Below, piece by piece: positions 32,000-44,109 of a stretch of 64,000 nucleotides of DNA; the first letter of the stretch is position 1, and each line of letters starts with the position of its first letter. The notes beneath the pieces are model-generated. The model worked only from the letters and a program-made list of their open reading frames with translations. It was not told the DNA's origin and ran no database searches. Both the position numbers and the translations under genes were made by a program. This stretch comes from Acanthosepion pharaonis (Eukaryota > Mollusca > Cephalopoda > Sepiida > Sepiidae), in contig CAHIKZ030005641.1 in NCBI GenBank assembly GCA_903632075.3, positions 1,447,001 through 1,511,000 of the forward strand. Direction: 5' to 3'.

Positions 32000-32447
32000 T
32001 GTCGGAATTAGCTCCTCCTTAGCTCCTTAACCCTTTCACCAGGGGTCTCTCTTCCCTGGCTATAAATACTCGCTGACCCTTCGCCTCTTCCTCTTTTTCC
32101 CACAAGCCTTTGGGTCGCCACCTTGAGGTAAATCTCTTTTTCCTCAGGCTTTCAGCCTTATACCACCTTCGCAGATGTGAACGCTTACAGATACAGCGTT
32201 TCCCAAATGCTGGAAACACGCTAAGAACAATACACGTACGTACGAACACTCACCACAACACAACACACACATAATATTTACCATATTTGTTTACATATAT
32301 TTATCGGTCTTGTGTTTGTTTTTCCTTGTCTTCTTTGGACTTAATTAAAGTCCAACTTTCTCATGTAGTTGGATTGGCTAGCAGGAAAATCTTAAACCAC
32401 GTGTATTCTTCTACTTCTACTCAACATCGCCGACACGGACCTCTACA
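32000..32447 (+). repeat. 5' LTR
   Basis: 448 bp. It contains 'ctccttagctcctta', a TATA-like TATAAATACT at 32061-32070 and 'taattaaag' at 32341. It carries about 38 bp ('cacaagcctttgggtcgcca' and following, 32100-32140) missing from the 3' LTR. Confidence 0.9.
32061..32070 (+). promoter_or_regulatory. TATA-like box in 5' LTR
   Basis: TATAAATACT, conserved at the same place in the 3' LTR (34291-34300). Promoter function is inferred from position and conservation. Confidence 0.55.
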
Positions 32448-32450
32448 TAT

Positions 32451-32468
32451 TGGTGACTTCCCGACGCG
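32451..32468 (+). promoter_or_regulatory. Primer binding site
   Basis: TGGTGACTTCCCGACGCG starts 3 bp after the 5' LTR. It begins with TGG, complementary to a tRNA 3' CCA. I cannot say which tRNA. Confidence 0.7.
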
Positions 32469-34218
32469 ATTTCTCTTTCAACTCCTGCTAAAACACACAT
32501 GACGATATGTATGTACAAACTCACATTTACACAAACCTTCCCAAAAAGAGAGCCAGATAGGAAAAACATTGAAAAAAAACGCCCCGTGCACTATTAACGA
32601 AAGAACTTTTATACAGCAACCAAAATTTGTGATTAAACAGATGAAAGTTCAAAAATCACAAATTTCAATTCACAACAGGTCTACAAAACAATTTTCTCCT
32701 GCGCAGCAAAAAGAATTTTCAACACTTGGAAATCACGGAAGCCTTGATCGCCGCTAAAAGAACCACAATTACTACTATTAGACGAGCCTTAGAACTCTCT
32801 TTCCCCACTGGTCTATATTTGCTTGACCCTTTCTTTCTCTCGGGGATATTTGACCTAATTTCACCCGGCAGACATGCTTATGGCTTACCAAACTGAAAAC
32901 GCAACGCCATTTTCTACTAACTAACACTGTCTTCTTCTGGACTGAAATAGATAAAGTGTGAACCAAACCACTAAAGGCGACTCACTGTCCTTTATTTTCA
33001 AACAATTTCTACGGTATTTCCTACCGCATAGCATTATTCTAACATGGAAGCAACACTCAAGTTTCACTGGAATGAACGTACAATTCTCTCTGGACGATTC
33101 ACTGTTCCATTATATACCATGCGTCATCACTGAGGATTTGCATGTACGTAATTCGTCGCTACTAATATTGCAAATTCCGCATTCTTTTAATACATTCTAC
33201 TGATCATAGCATTCGCATCTTGTTCCATCCTGAAACTCAAAAAGCGTGCTCATACATTTTTCCTACACCACGTGGCGACATTTTCACGCCACTGCTTGCT
33301 TCCCATGCTTCAAACTTTTTTTCGGACGACTCATTGTTTCGAAAAGCATTTTCAACGCATCTTTCACATAAAATTTGCTGTAAAGATTTACTACATAATC
33401 ACTAATGAGCAAATTTTATTTTTCAACCTCGCCATGACATTGCAATTCAACATCGCCTATACAAATTCGACTCACAGAATTACGCACATTTTTGGGGAAT
33501 TAAGCTAGCTTCCCAATCTCTTCAACAAATTTCGGCGATTCTTCTCAAACACACATTTGGCGATCTAATTCAACATGACGTCAGTTGATAACAAATTCAC
33601 GCTTTCATTACGGCGATAACACATCCACTCACATTGTGCTACACACCGCACATATTTCGGAAGTCCAATGCAGTCTTAAAAGGCAACTCACCGTCCTTTA
33701 TTTTCATTCTGCAATGACGCGACTCAAACAAACCGAGAATTTGCGAGAACGATGTACAATCGACAACACCAGCAAATTCTCTCAAACATACATTCGACAC
33801 TCGGTAGAAATTCAGCTCAAATTCACGACTACGCTGCTTCTATTAACTTTTCTGCGCCAATTTTATCCACGCATACCAAACAACCTCGTTTTTCAAACAA
33901 AACTACGAGCAGGCCAGCAAACAGGTTGACGGGACGACAAAGCCAATTCAACGTGGAGCATTGGAAAAAAGACAAATTTTGATAGCAAACGCAGACCACT
34001 ACCGACATTTTTTTCCAGGACGTGCCCCGACTCTGATTCACTAGAGAAATACACAGGACTGAGCACCCTGATGACAACACAAGCACATTTCGTCGAATCA
34101 CGCATATCAACCACACTTCTGACACATTTTCTTTTCAGCTCACAAGGACAATATTCAAAACTTTCATGAACCTTTTTCTTACATATTAAAAGTTTTCGTT
34201 TCCTATAACCTTAATTCT
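32469..34218 (+). other. Noncoding interior of the LTR element
   Basis: The frames are short (up to 114 codons, 33585-33929) and unrecognised. The phrase 'aaggc.actcac.gtcctt' + 'tattttca' occurs twice, at 32972-32999 and 33679-33705, about 707 bp apart, pointing to an internal duplication. Composition is steadier and slightly richer in C than the flanks. Confidence 0.7.
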
Positions 34219-34230
34219 GGCGGGAAGTAT
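34219..34230 (+). promoter_or_regulatory. Polypurine tract
   Basis: GGCGGGAAG followed by TAT lies directly before the 3' LTR, the expected place for plus-strand priming. Confidence 0.6.
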
Positions 34231-34691
34231 TGTCGGAGTTAGCTCCTCCTTAGCTCCTTAGCCCTTCAACAGGGGTCTCTCTCCCCTGGCTATAAATACT
34301 CGCTGACCCTTCGCCTCTTTCTCTGCTTTTTCCTCAGGCTTCGGCCTTATACCACCTCGCAGATGTGAACGCTCACAGATACTGCGTTTCCCAAATGCTG
34401 GGAACACGCTAAGAAAAATACACGTACGTACGAACACTCACCACAACACAACACACATAATATTCACCACACACACTCTGTCCATGTAACTGTCCATGTA
34501 ATTTGTAACCTTTGTTATTAATACATATATGTTTTTACATATATTTATCGGTCTTGTATTTGTTTTTCTTTGCCTTCTTTGGACTTAATTAAAGTCTAAC
34601 CTTCTCATGTAGTTGGACCGGCAAGCAGGAAAATCTTAAACCACATATATTCTTCTACTTCTACTCAACATCGCCGACACGTTCCTCTACA
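34231..34691 (+). repeat. 3' LTR
   Basis: 461 bp, clearly homologous to the 5' LTR end to end. It has about 60 bp (34470-34535, including two copies of 'tgtccatgtaa') that the 5' LTR lacks. The indels and scattered substitutions show the insertion is not recent, or that the two LTRs were altered independently. Confidence 0.9.
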
Positions 34692-34695
34692 TACT

Positions 34696-35180
34696 TTTAA
34701 ACATTCATGACCATACTTATTTGATGCATTTATGATTTAACGTGTGAGTCCTACTTGCGTTATATTAGACGAATCGGTTTATTCCAATATACAGAGATGG
34801 TTAAGATAAATCTCCGGTCTTTTAATCTATATTAATTTTATTATTTTATGGTTGTTATCTAATCTACGAAGGTAATACGACAAAAGATAAAAGGTGATAA
34901 ATCGTTTTTTTTTTTTTTTTACTTTTTGATCAACAAGAAAATTTGTATTAGAAAAAAAGAACTAAACAAATGTAATGTTGAACATAAGTTTCCAAAGTAT
35001 GTATTTTCATCAATTTTATATTTAGAAATGTTAATTTTAAAGGTTAATGGGATTCACAGATATGTCTTCGAGATCAATAATTGCATGTGTAAAGGTAGTT
35101 TCGTGTCATGAAAACGGCAAAATGGAATTTTCAGTCGAGTGATCAGTGACCTTCTCTTGTGTTTGTTGATGGAAACTGAA
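34696..35180. other. No recognised gene
   Basis: AT-rich, with a T-run at 34904-34920. Confidence 0.35.
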
Positions 35181-35183
35181 AGT

Positions 35184-35185
<2 letters not shown>

Positions 35186-35234
<49 letters not shown>
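35186..35234. repeat. (GATA)n microsatellite
   Basis: About 12 units. Confidence 0.97.
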
Positions 35235-36087
35235 TTGCTACTGAGTGAAAAAAGTAATATGGCGTAAACGGAAATATTCGTATAATCAAGAATTCTGATA
35301 TAGTGAAATTTTAATGACGTTTGATTGTTAAACTTTTGTAGCGGAATTAATAATTAATTCCGTACTTACGTGCTGAAATTTTTCCAAACTTTTAATCCAC
35401 GGATTGTCAATTGCTTCACAAAAAACAGTTTCTGGGATACTTTTCCAACAAATTCATGAATTCATATACTTCCTCTAAGAATGCATTGAATCACAAGTGG
35501 TTTCTTTTATTATGGAAAATTAAGTTTAGCTTAAAGTTATTGTAAGTTTAAAGAAAACTAAAGACAATACTTTCATAGTGGAATAATGAAGCATTGGATT
35601 TATATAAGTAAAAGATTTAGTCAAAAATATACAAAAAGTCTCACAGTAATCTAATACTAAACACTTTTTAAACAGAAATTTATACTTTCTGCTATAAAAA
35701 TAATTAATATGTTTTTTCGTTACAACAAATAAATATATAGGAATCTAAAAGTTTACTTGCTGAATGACGACATCTATCTGCGCAGTTAAATTGAAACTGG
35801 GTTTGTACTGCACAGATGCAAATAAACGGAAGATATTTTCATGAAATTTCCTGAATTCCATAATCTTATATTATTAGTTGCACACTAATAATATAATATA
35901 ATGAGTCGTCGGGTTAATTTGACGGATAAAAAGAAATGTTTAATAACGTCACAAACTGAGAAATGGTTCATTAAAAATCCTGGGCAACTCAAATGCAAGT
36001 TGAGAACTTTATCTCGATGACATCTGTCCCGTACCAAATAATAATATCAAAATATATTACTTTAAAAAAATGTGCCTTTGTTAAGCT
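35235..36087. other. AT-rich stretch, no gene recognised
   Basis: No repeat family or frame of note. Confidence 0.35.
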
Positions 36088-36600
36088 ATGAAATTTGTAG
36101 ACGTTGCGGCAGTTAGAAATGTTGAAAAGCACGAGATATCAGTTTCAGAATTAATTAGCAGAACATTTGAGACCGATAACCAGGACTCCTTTAAAAGTTA
36201 TCCATCAGGAAAATCGATTTTTTTTTCTAACGTTCTTTTCACCGACGAATACTGTAATACGAGTTTCCAAACAGATGAAGCAAAAAAAAGCATTATAGGT
36301 GGAGGCGTTAACAAAGAAAAGGTGGTGTTGTGTTTGGGGGTAGAGTTAAAAGTGGTGACGTTATGGGTCCATGGCGATTTTCAGATAGTTTAATGATGAT
36401 TACTCAGACAAACGTTGGTTTTTGAAGAGAACACGTTAAGCCATTCTTAACGATTAAACAAAACGTTTTCAGGAAAAAAAAGATGGTTTTTATACATGAC
36501 TATACTCCATCAAATTCAGAGAGAAAAATAATAAATGTCTGAATAAAATGGCTTGACACGTGCTTGATAAATTGACCGGCTCGTTGGATCAATCTTAATC
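36088..36600 (+). pseudogene. Possible Tc1/mariner-superfamily transposase relic
   Basis: A 101-codon frame (36088-36393) includes 'VLFTDEYCN', resembling the '(V)LFSDE' block with the first catalytic Asp. Further on, 'KMVFIHDYTPSNSERKIINV' (around 36480-36540) resembles the '.VFQQDNAPSH.A..V' block. 'LTGSLDQS' near 36580 sits where 'W...SPDLNPIE' would be. Similarity is weak and the third acidic residue is not clear. Confidence 0.35.
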
Positions 36601-36654
36601 TGATTGTAAACTTGAGGAACGTTCTAAATATGAAAGTTTACACTTCTTCTTTTT

Positions 36655-37380
36655 CTTCTTCTACATTGTGTGCCGTTTCCCATCAGGACGTAAACGATCA
36701 TGGCTCACCACAATTTCCTGTGCTTTGTAGCTCTTAATAGATTTTATGTTTTTGTTATTTCTCCTAACCCTTGTTCCGCCATACATTTACACAAACTCAC
36801 TAAGTATTCTATGCGTTGTTTTCTTCTGTCTCTCTTACTTCCAATTTGTCCTTTGAGTATCAGATTTTCCAAGCTCTCTTTCCTCATTATGTACCTTGGA
36901 AACTGTCTCTTCCTGATGTTAAGTATAGAGTTCTTTTTGTTTGCACGTTTCTCTAAAATTTCAACTTTTCTCATATATTCTGTGCATGGTATCCTCAGCA
37001 TCTTTCTCTAGAATTATATTTCTATTGCTTTAAGTACTTTCTTCATCTTTGAGGAGATTGTCCAGCATTCAGTGCTATATAGGAAGACAGATATCGCATA
37101 ACAGTTCAGAACTCTTTTCTTTATTGCTAACAATTTTTTTTCCGTTTCTTAATTACTCTGCTTTTTGGAAAGCATCTTTGCCTTTTCCAATGCATCTTTT
37201 CGGATTTCAGTGTCGCACGTTCCACCCTTTGTTAGAATACTTCTCAGATATTTAAATTTTTCTATTTGTTTGATTTTCGTATCTCCAATTTATAATTTGC
37301 ATTTCAGGCTGTTCCTTTTGCTAACAACCATCCATTTTGTCTTCTTGCTGCTGATGTTTAACTCTTTCTAGCCTGTCATA
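36655..37380 (-). mobile_element. RTE-like LINE, best preserved 3' fragment
   Basis: The minus strand reads 'EKFKYLRSILTKGGTCDTEI', 'KKRVLNCYAISVFLYSTECW', 'TISSKMKKVLKAIEI', 'RKMLRIPCTEYMRKVEIL', 'ILNIRKRQFPRYIMRKESLE' and 'LILKGQIGSKRDRRKQRIEY', then 'LVSLCKCMAEQGLGEITKT', ending with the '..WRAMI' type terminus as 'gccatgatcgttta' near 36690. This is the C-terminal third of an RTE-clade-like reverse transcriptase. The 85-codon frame 36744-37001 covers the end. Only a few stops are present, so it is younger than the copies at 15650 and 27495. RT motifs A-C and the endonuclease are not present. Confidence 0.8.
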
Positions 37381-37494
37381 ATTTACAAGCAGAGACGAAA
37401 TTTAGAGCGCTATTCTAGATGCTGTGTAATCTGTTTCCGATGGAGAGATACTACGGCTTACAAAACAGTAGATCGATGACATCAAAATTTAATG

Positions 37495-37700
37495 TTTGCA
37501 AGTGTTCTCTATATATAAGACTCAAGAGCCACTCAATGTAAAAGTTTACTGAATGTGATATGAAGTGAGGAAGAAACAGGAAATGAGGATTATGTGGATA
37601 TGGAGGATAGGTAATAATTGTTAGCTGAGTTGAAGATTGTAGTGTTCGAGAAAGCACCCACGAAGGAGTCTGTCGCACAAATCATCGGTTATTATGGAAA
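37495..37700. repeat. Dispersed repeat family A, copy
   Basis: 'gactcaagagccactcaatg', 'gtttactgaatgtgatatga', 'ggattatgtggatatggag', 'gataggtaataattg' and 'cacccacgaaggagtctgt' match, in order, the copies at 39270 and 52605. Confidence 0.7.
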
Positions 37701-39265
37701 ATATTACAGAATACGGAGTATACATTCTGCAAGAACAGTTATTAGAATGCTGTCCTGGATAAATATCGTTTAAGAAGCTAAAAGGAATGATAATTTGAAG
37801 GAACCAATTCGAGTCTATCCGGTGGATTAAATAAAATATTCAAACTATATCAATGTATCCACTCTTATGTCAGGTTCGATATTTGTTTGGGGAAGGTGTT
37901 GCTATGCAGCTGGATGACACTTTTGTATAAACATCATTGTCTGTTTTCAATAAAAATTGTCCATCATTTTGTTTAGTGCTTCACGTTATCTAACGACATT
38001 ACATGCGGTATAAAGTGATGCGTTATAAAATCCATGTACAGCACAACTTTTATTCACCTTAGAACACAGCTGCTATCAGTTTTGTTTTTTTTTTTTTTTT
38101 TTTTTTTTTTCACTGATTGCTGAATTTCGATTTGGGGGGTGGGGCACTGCCAATGGCTAGTTCTGGCTCAAATAAACATTTGATTTTTACAAAATGCGCA
38201 TGCTGGCCCAGGATGGGAAACTACTCGTCAGAACTCAGATAACCCGAACTGAGTTGCAGCTGGTTTGAACCTCGTAGGCGTGGAAATCTGACAGTTTAGG
38301 ATTGCCTAATTTTTTTTTAATATAAAACCGAAATGGAGAAGTTCACTCAGCTGCAAGAATCAATGTATCTCTCCGCATCCAGATTTCTCAGTTAGCCAAG
38401 CCAGAAGTTGAATTCTTGTAATTAGTATCTAGAAATGTTATCCCACTTTGGACGTCTATGTTTGTTCACTGTTTTATGGCAGCAGTCATTTTGTTGTGAC
38501 ATCATATACATAATTTAAAAATTAAATTGATCAAGCCCTATTTTTTATGAAGTGATTTTTTTCTAAAAACAAAAGACATTTTTGTTTTTGGTTCATTGGA
38601 TTGGTAAGACTCAATTTTATTGAAGTCATATTTTTATTGTTTGTGTTTTTGCGTATTTAAGAGTAATTATCTATATGCGCTACTTTTTTTTAAAAAAAGG
38701 CATCTTCAAAGTGAATTCTTAATGTACAATTTAATGTATAAATTTTAAAAAAGGAGAGAAGTTAAGAGGAAAAAAAATAGATGAAAGTTTGTTTTAAAAT
38801 GTCCGTGAAATATATGTGTTCTTTATTATGCTAGAAAGCACCAAGAATATTATTTCTTTAAAACTCGTAAACCATTATGGCCATAACATGTACTTCAGCC
38901 GCAGTGTTTCTTGGACAAGTTGGCCTGACGATCTCAACACTGGCTTTAAATTCAGTGTTTTTTTCTTCTTCTAGACAGGTTGCTATCAAAGGCTACAGGA
39001 CTCACTTTGTTCTGCGATTTACACATAACTGGGGAGATGAGAGATCGATTCATACCTATTCCAAGAGTAGTGAATATAATGAACTTGACTGATTCTCTGA
39101 TCCCTCAATCCGAGCAGCAATCCGTTACTTCACCGTACCTCTGAATTTATTTTACCGAAACGCATTAAAACGAAAAGGAGCAATATTTTATTTAATTTTT
39201 GAAAAGCATATTCGAAATATGAAAGCATGAAAATAGTCAGTTTTTCCTCTTCTTTTTTAAAAATT
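37701..39265. other. No recognised gene; T-run and short GC-richer patch
   Basis: A T-run of about 28 lies at 38083-38110. A short patch at 38190-38290 ('catgctggcccaggatggga...cgaactgagttgcagctgg') differs in style and may be an old repeat. 37850-37915 has faint transposase-like text ('MSGSIFVWGRCC'), too weak to call. Confidence 0.35.
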
Positions 39266-39269
39266 TTCC

Positions 39270-39665
39270 CCCAAGGCTCAAAAGCCATTCAAGAATTTAA
39301 GATTAGGATGTAGGAAGTGGAGATTATGAGGATAAATAACAATTGATCCTTGACTTGAAGAGGTTAAGATTATAATGTTAAGGAAAGTGTACACGCGGTT
39401 GTCTGTTCCACAAACCAACGGTTCTTGGGGTAAAGGAAATCTGTCTGTGTGGAATTTCATGCTTACAAATGGAATACGGGGAGACCAGGCTTATTCGACT
39501 CTGTGGGCGAAGAAGCGTAATGGGTTTATGTTGTAAAGATCTGCTTTGGTGAAAATAAAAAAATTGAGCCAGTCAGAACACTTTCTAGAATATATAATAG
39601 TCACACCATCTCTACATAAGAAACACCACGAATGGACAGCGGCTGAGATGTTGCCAAAAAGGCAA
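39270..39665. repeat. Dispersed repeat family A, longest-matching copy
   Basis: Starts at 'caaggctcaaaagccattca' and continues with 'gtggagattatgaggata', 'acttgaagaggttaagatta' and 'gtctgttccacaaaccaac'. The 60-codon minus-strand frame (39278-39460) resembles minus frames of the other copies, so the family might derive from a transcribed sequence, but I recognise no domain. Confidence 0.65.
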
Positions 39666-39723
39666 TAAATACTGAGAAAGTAGTAAGCACGAGTCAATGG
39701 GAAATAGTAACTACTCAACACAT

Positions 39724-39726
39724 ATA

Positions 39727-39767
<41 letters not shown>

Positions 39768-39768
39768 C
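39724..39768. repeat. (ATCT)n microsatellite
   Basis: About 11 units. Confidence 0.95.
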
Positions 39769-39921
39769 TGTTCATTATATATCTATTTATATTTGTACAT
39801 ACATGTACATATATAGATGCCCCTCGATATATACCTGTGCATACATTATATTCACACGCGCGCATATACACATCATAGAGCCTATTTTATGTATACTTGT
39901 ACATACATACAACATAAAACT

Positions 39922-39923
<2 letters not shown>

Positions 39924-39979
<56 letters not shown>
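39924..39979. repeat. (AT)n microsatellite at the 5' end of a Penelope tail
   Basis: About 55 bp of AT. The Penelope-like coding end begins immediately after it. Confidence 0.95.
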
Positions 39980-39984
<5 letters not shown>

Positions 39985-40362
39985 ATTAAAGCCGGCACTG
40001 AACAGAATCAACTATCAATACTGCATTAATGTTCTGAAATGACTGTAAAGGAACATTTTTTCAAAAATTTCATGCGCTTGGCCATGACATTATAACAGAA
40101 AAAAAATTCCATCATGGATAATTCTTTCACGTTCTAATGAACGCTCAGCACATTGTCAACTGTCTTCTATTTAAAAGCATAATGAAAAAATTACGGTAAT
40201 AGATAGCAACGCATAACTTTGTATAAATACTTGTACTAATGAACAACATATAGTTTTGTACCACTTGAACCGCTGAAGATGATCTTGAAAAAAGATCGGA
40301 AGTACTTGAGAAATGAAAATAAAAGAAATTTCTACAACTACAGCAAATTTCTCTCATCCTTT
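39980..40362 (+). mobile_element. Penelope-like element, extreme C-terminus and 3' UTR
   Basis: The frame reads 'KKLKPALNRINYQYCINVLK' and stops at about 40040, the standard 'IK.LKP.LN.IN....NVL' end of Penelope-like proteins. The UTR contains 'gctgaagatgatcttg' and 'aaaaagatcggaag', the hairpin-type text usual at Penelope 3' ends. It is truncated 5' at the (AT)n tract, like the copy at 19833. Confidence 0.65.
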
Positions 40363-40484
40363 AACATCAATACATGAAAGGTTATTCGTGAGTATGAACG
40401 GATTTTATTAAAATTAGCAGGCATAATGTCTGTAATTTATTCAATCGGACATGTTTAAAAAGAGAATTTGCTGCCTAAAAATAA

Positions 40485-40485
<1 letters not shown>

Positions 40486-40544
<59 letters not shown>

Positions 40545-40580
40545 GCTAAATATATATAAATATATATATACCTGTAAACG

Positions 40581-40622
<42 letters not shown>

Positions 40623-40640
40623 ATATATATATATGTGTGT
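40486..40640. repeat. (AT)n and (TG)n tracts with repeated CGCTATATA joins
   Basis: AT runs at 40486-40540, 40583-40618 and 40622-40634 are separated by 'aaacgctaaatatata'/'taaacgctatatata', then GTGTGT follows. Confidence 0.93.
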
Positions 40641-40986
40641 GTGTGTGTAACACTAACCCTAATCCCAATACTAATGAAAACCTAGTGGAGAGAAGGATTG
40701 TCAGCTGATTTGACAAACTATAGACCCCAACGGCTCTAATATTCATATATATAATGTGTTTGCATGTATGTATATATGCTTGTGCGTATATATGTATATG
40801 TATATCCGTGCGTGTAATTGTGTGTATATATGTATATGTAAGCAAACAATCTAGACACCTGAATAGCTCCAAACTAACAAACTAGAAACTAAAACAAAAA
40901 TAATAAACCTAATATATAATATGGTTATGTGAGTGTGTTGCAGGGTGTGTACGGATATATATGACAGGGCACATATATAAGTTTGT

Positions 40987-40987
<1 letters not shown>
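40641..40987. other. Microsatellite-like TG/TA text, no gene
   Basis: Imperfect TATATG/TGTGTA runs lie at 40745-40840. The 108-codon minus frame is an artefact. Confidence 0.5.

Positions 40988-41061
<74 letters not shown>
40988..41061. repeat. (AT)n microsatellite
   Basis: About 74 bp of AT dinucleotides. Confidence 0.97.
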
Positions 41062-41064
<3 letters not shown>

Positions 41065-41671
41065 ATTACACATTGACTGTTGGTGTTAATAAAATAGTGC
41101 TCGATACAATATAAGATAGCTATAAACTATCTATATAATAAATTGAATGTCACTGTACCACTGTGCCACATTTTCCCACTTTTCTCCTAGAGGCCGTATA
41201 TCAACATTTCATACCATTTTGTGATCAGGCAGACTTCGTGAGCAAATGAAACCATTTCACATCTGCAATCCTAAAATTTTAAATTCCCAAAGTTTTCACT
41301 GCAAATTTTACGTGTTTTTTTTTGCGACTAATTTTTGTTTTTATGACTTGGAAATAAATTTGGGAATAATCGCAATTAATTGTGAAAGTCGCCCATGAAA
41401 TAAAAATAATTGTTTGAACGGACAGTAAGGATCTACGTGCATCAAATTGCCTTTAAATTAGATGGAAACAGTAGAATTATAGTTGAACTTTTAAAAGGTA
41501 AGCTTAAACATTAATGCAGTGCTTAAATGCAACTATTTTGAGTTCTTCTGTAGTTTATTATTTCCAGCTTATCTACTCCACCCTACGTATTGTGATAAAG
41601 GTCCAATCAAGAGTCCTTCATAGGAGCTAGCTTTTAAGCTAGTATATTAATAAATATTCTACCCATGAGGA

Positions 41672-41714
<43 letters not shown>

Positions 41715-42345
41715 AAATAAATATATATCTATATGTCAATCTGTGTATCTGTCTGTGCAAGAATTCGATATTTGATCAAATAGCAGTCAAAATCAACCTC
41801 CAGTCAAAATATATCTGAGTATAACTTAGTCCAAAATAATTCCAGGGATATGATTTTGGGGTAGCCGACTTCATAGCGTAGGGCATGAAATGTCTGGCAT
41901 GAATTATCTCTATAGGCCAAATTATACCGACTTTTACTATTAATATCAACCGTAGTTTTTTCTCGACTAAAATTTTATGTAACAGATTCAATCTACAAAC
42001 TGCTAATAATGACTGTGAGAAATCATTCAAAAGTAATTAGGTTTCTATGTCTCCAATAAAATAACTAATCTTGTTCAATTAATACAGCTGTTGGGTAAAC
42101 AGAATTCTCTTGGGTAATCAATCTTGTACAATAATAAAAGCTTATATTTTCTTTAATATTTGATTTACTAGCTTTTGCATATTCATAGACAACCAAACTT
42201 TGGACGTATTAATATAAAATCGGATTAAAATTAAGGTCTGTGTAATGTGCATAAGAAATCTCTGTGGATATGAGACACTGCACGATCTATGACACTATGA
42301 TCCATAGTATTTCTTGCTATTATGCATACGTGGATTCAGTTGCAC
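41062..42345. other. No recognised gene; (AT)n(GT)n tract at 41671-41713
   Basis: AT-rich with one compound microsatellite. Frames carry no known domain. Confidence 0.4.
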
Positions 42346-42349
42346 ACTT

Positions 42350-42440
42350 CAGCGTGGTGTAGTGGTTAGCGAGCTTGTCTCGCTAGATCAATTACGACTT
42401 GGTGCCTCATACATTCGGCCTTGTTCCACATCTAAGGGAC
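42350..42440 (+). mobile_element. tRNA-derived SINE head
   Basis: 'gcgtggtgtagtggttagcg' is a strong tRNA 5' half with A box. About 30 nt on, 'agatcaattacga' stands where a B box would be but is decayed. What follows ('gccttgttccacatct') does not match the 5S/tRNA SINE body, so the subfamily is unclear. Confidence 0.55.
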
Positions 42441-44075
42441 GCTTAAAAATCACCATATGTGGATACAATAAAATAGATTATATTACATGAGAAATGGTAA
42501 TAGTAAAATTAGACATTTCCTTGAAATATTCGACATCCTTAACGGAGCAGACAGTGCTGAATAAGTTTTTTCAGGAAAATAGGTTTTTGAAGCCCAGTAT
42601 CTGTTCTCACTGTTTTCAGTATTAACAGTTTCTTTCCGTCCTAATCATTTGTTTGAATTGATTCGAAAGAACACCATCTTGATTAAGTCATTATTTTCTT
42701 TTCAAGTTACCTGGGCTATTTCAGCTATTGCTGCTATTAAAAATCCTCAAGTATTGTGGTTTCAATTATCTGCTACAGTTATTTGTTTGTGATTGTGTAG
42801 CGCCAAGCCACAAGGTTCAAAGAATGAGGGTATTCGCCTAGATCAACTGGCTACACTCACTTAAAGTTATTTTTAAACATTGCTCTTTGAAAGCGGTTGT
42901 ATACAGTTGGCAGTTTAGATATTTCTGAACAGGTTTATCGCTGTGCATTGCTTCCAGATTTAAAGTCTCGATCTGTCGAGACTATTTATGAGAGCATGAA
43001 TCTAGTTTTCAAATTAATGTTTCGGTTTTGTAGCAATTTGTGGTATTGAGCGAAACTACCTCTAGCCCAGCTTATTCTATATTCCATTCCCTTATCTCCT
43101 ATACTGAATATATTATAATCACCGATCTATACACCGGGATATTCGAAGTGTAGTGGATATAATCTAGCCCTCGGGAACATAAAATCGCATAACCTTAATT
43201 TATACTCCTGGTATGAAACCGCTTCTCCTAGTACAACTTTGGGATTACTCTATGTTTTTATACCGGTTAATGTGATAATACAAGTCATGCAACAAATTGT
43301 TTTTTTTTTTTTTCGTATATTGGTGGTACCCTTGCAATAATGTAGTTTTCTTCAAGGACATTTTTATTTTGCTTTCTTTTTCAAAAAGCAAACAACAGTC
43401 ACAATCTAAATCAACTTTAATATCAAAACACAAACTAAGAATTGTTATCTGTTATAGAGTTTTAGTAACTTTACATAAAAACTAAATAACGATGCTTCAT
43501 ATCTGTTTTAATTAAAACGGGTATGTATCCTTTGAAGATATCCAACTATGCAGCATCTAATATAATAAATAGCTTTTGAAGATAATAAAATTAGAGCTCT
43601 GAATTTCTCCTGGGAATACGTGATGCGTTTTTAACTACTGGCTACATACCATTTGTGAGAGAAAAGAAAACAATGAAGAAAAAATTAAAATATCAACAGT
43701 TTTTCATTAACCAACAAATTATTTCAGAACAAAGCGAACATTTCTTTTTTAATCTATTAATGTTCTAATAGCAGGATGTCGTAACTATATAATTCAATTT
43801 TGCCAAAATTATTTCCTCGGTTATTTTATTCAATTCGAAATGTAGCTAACTGACTTTCCTAATGTGCCTCCATGACAGTAGTCTGAAAACTTTTAAGATT
43901 TCACTCTTTTTTTCCCTGCTTTTTCATTTTATTTTCTTTATTTTTTATATGTTTTGTCGGATTTAAAAAATCAACCACCTTCCACAACTGTAAATTTATA
44001 ATGAATTAATTTCCCACGGGATATAAGATTCCGACATCTGTTTATAATCAACAGTCAAAGAGATCTCCCTTTTCT
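42441..44075. other. AT-rich stretch, no gene recognised
   Basis: T-run at 43300-43313. The 62-codon frames are unrecognised. (AAT)n lies at 44078-44093. Confidence 0.35.
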
Positions 44076-44109
44076 TAATAATAATAATAATAACAAAAAA
44101 TAACTCCTA

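Larger units (their letters stand above)
31996..34695 (+). mobile_element. Complete non-autonomous LTR retrotransposon
   Basis: Two LTRs (32000-32447, 34231-34691) bound a 1783-bp interior. The 4-bp direct repeat TACT flanks the whole (31996-31999 and 34692-34695). Both LTRs begin TGTCGG and end CTCTACA. The interior starts with a primer binding site and ends with a purine tract, so the parts are those of a Ty3/gypsy-style element. I find no gag, protease, reverse transcriptase or integrase motif in any frame of the interior. Mobility would need enzymes supplied by a partner element. Confidence 0.9.

Noticed and set aside
37850..37915. Tc1-type 'GGSIMVWG' block
   Set aside because: Only about 15 residues of weak similarity, with no flanking transposase motifs.
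42350..42425. Functional tRNA gene
   Set aside because: The A box is good but the B box and T arm are decayed, and no acceptor stem can be paired.
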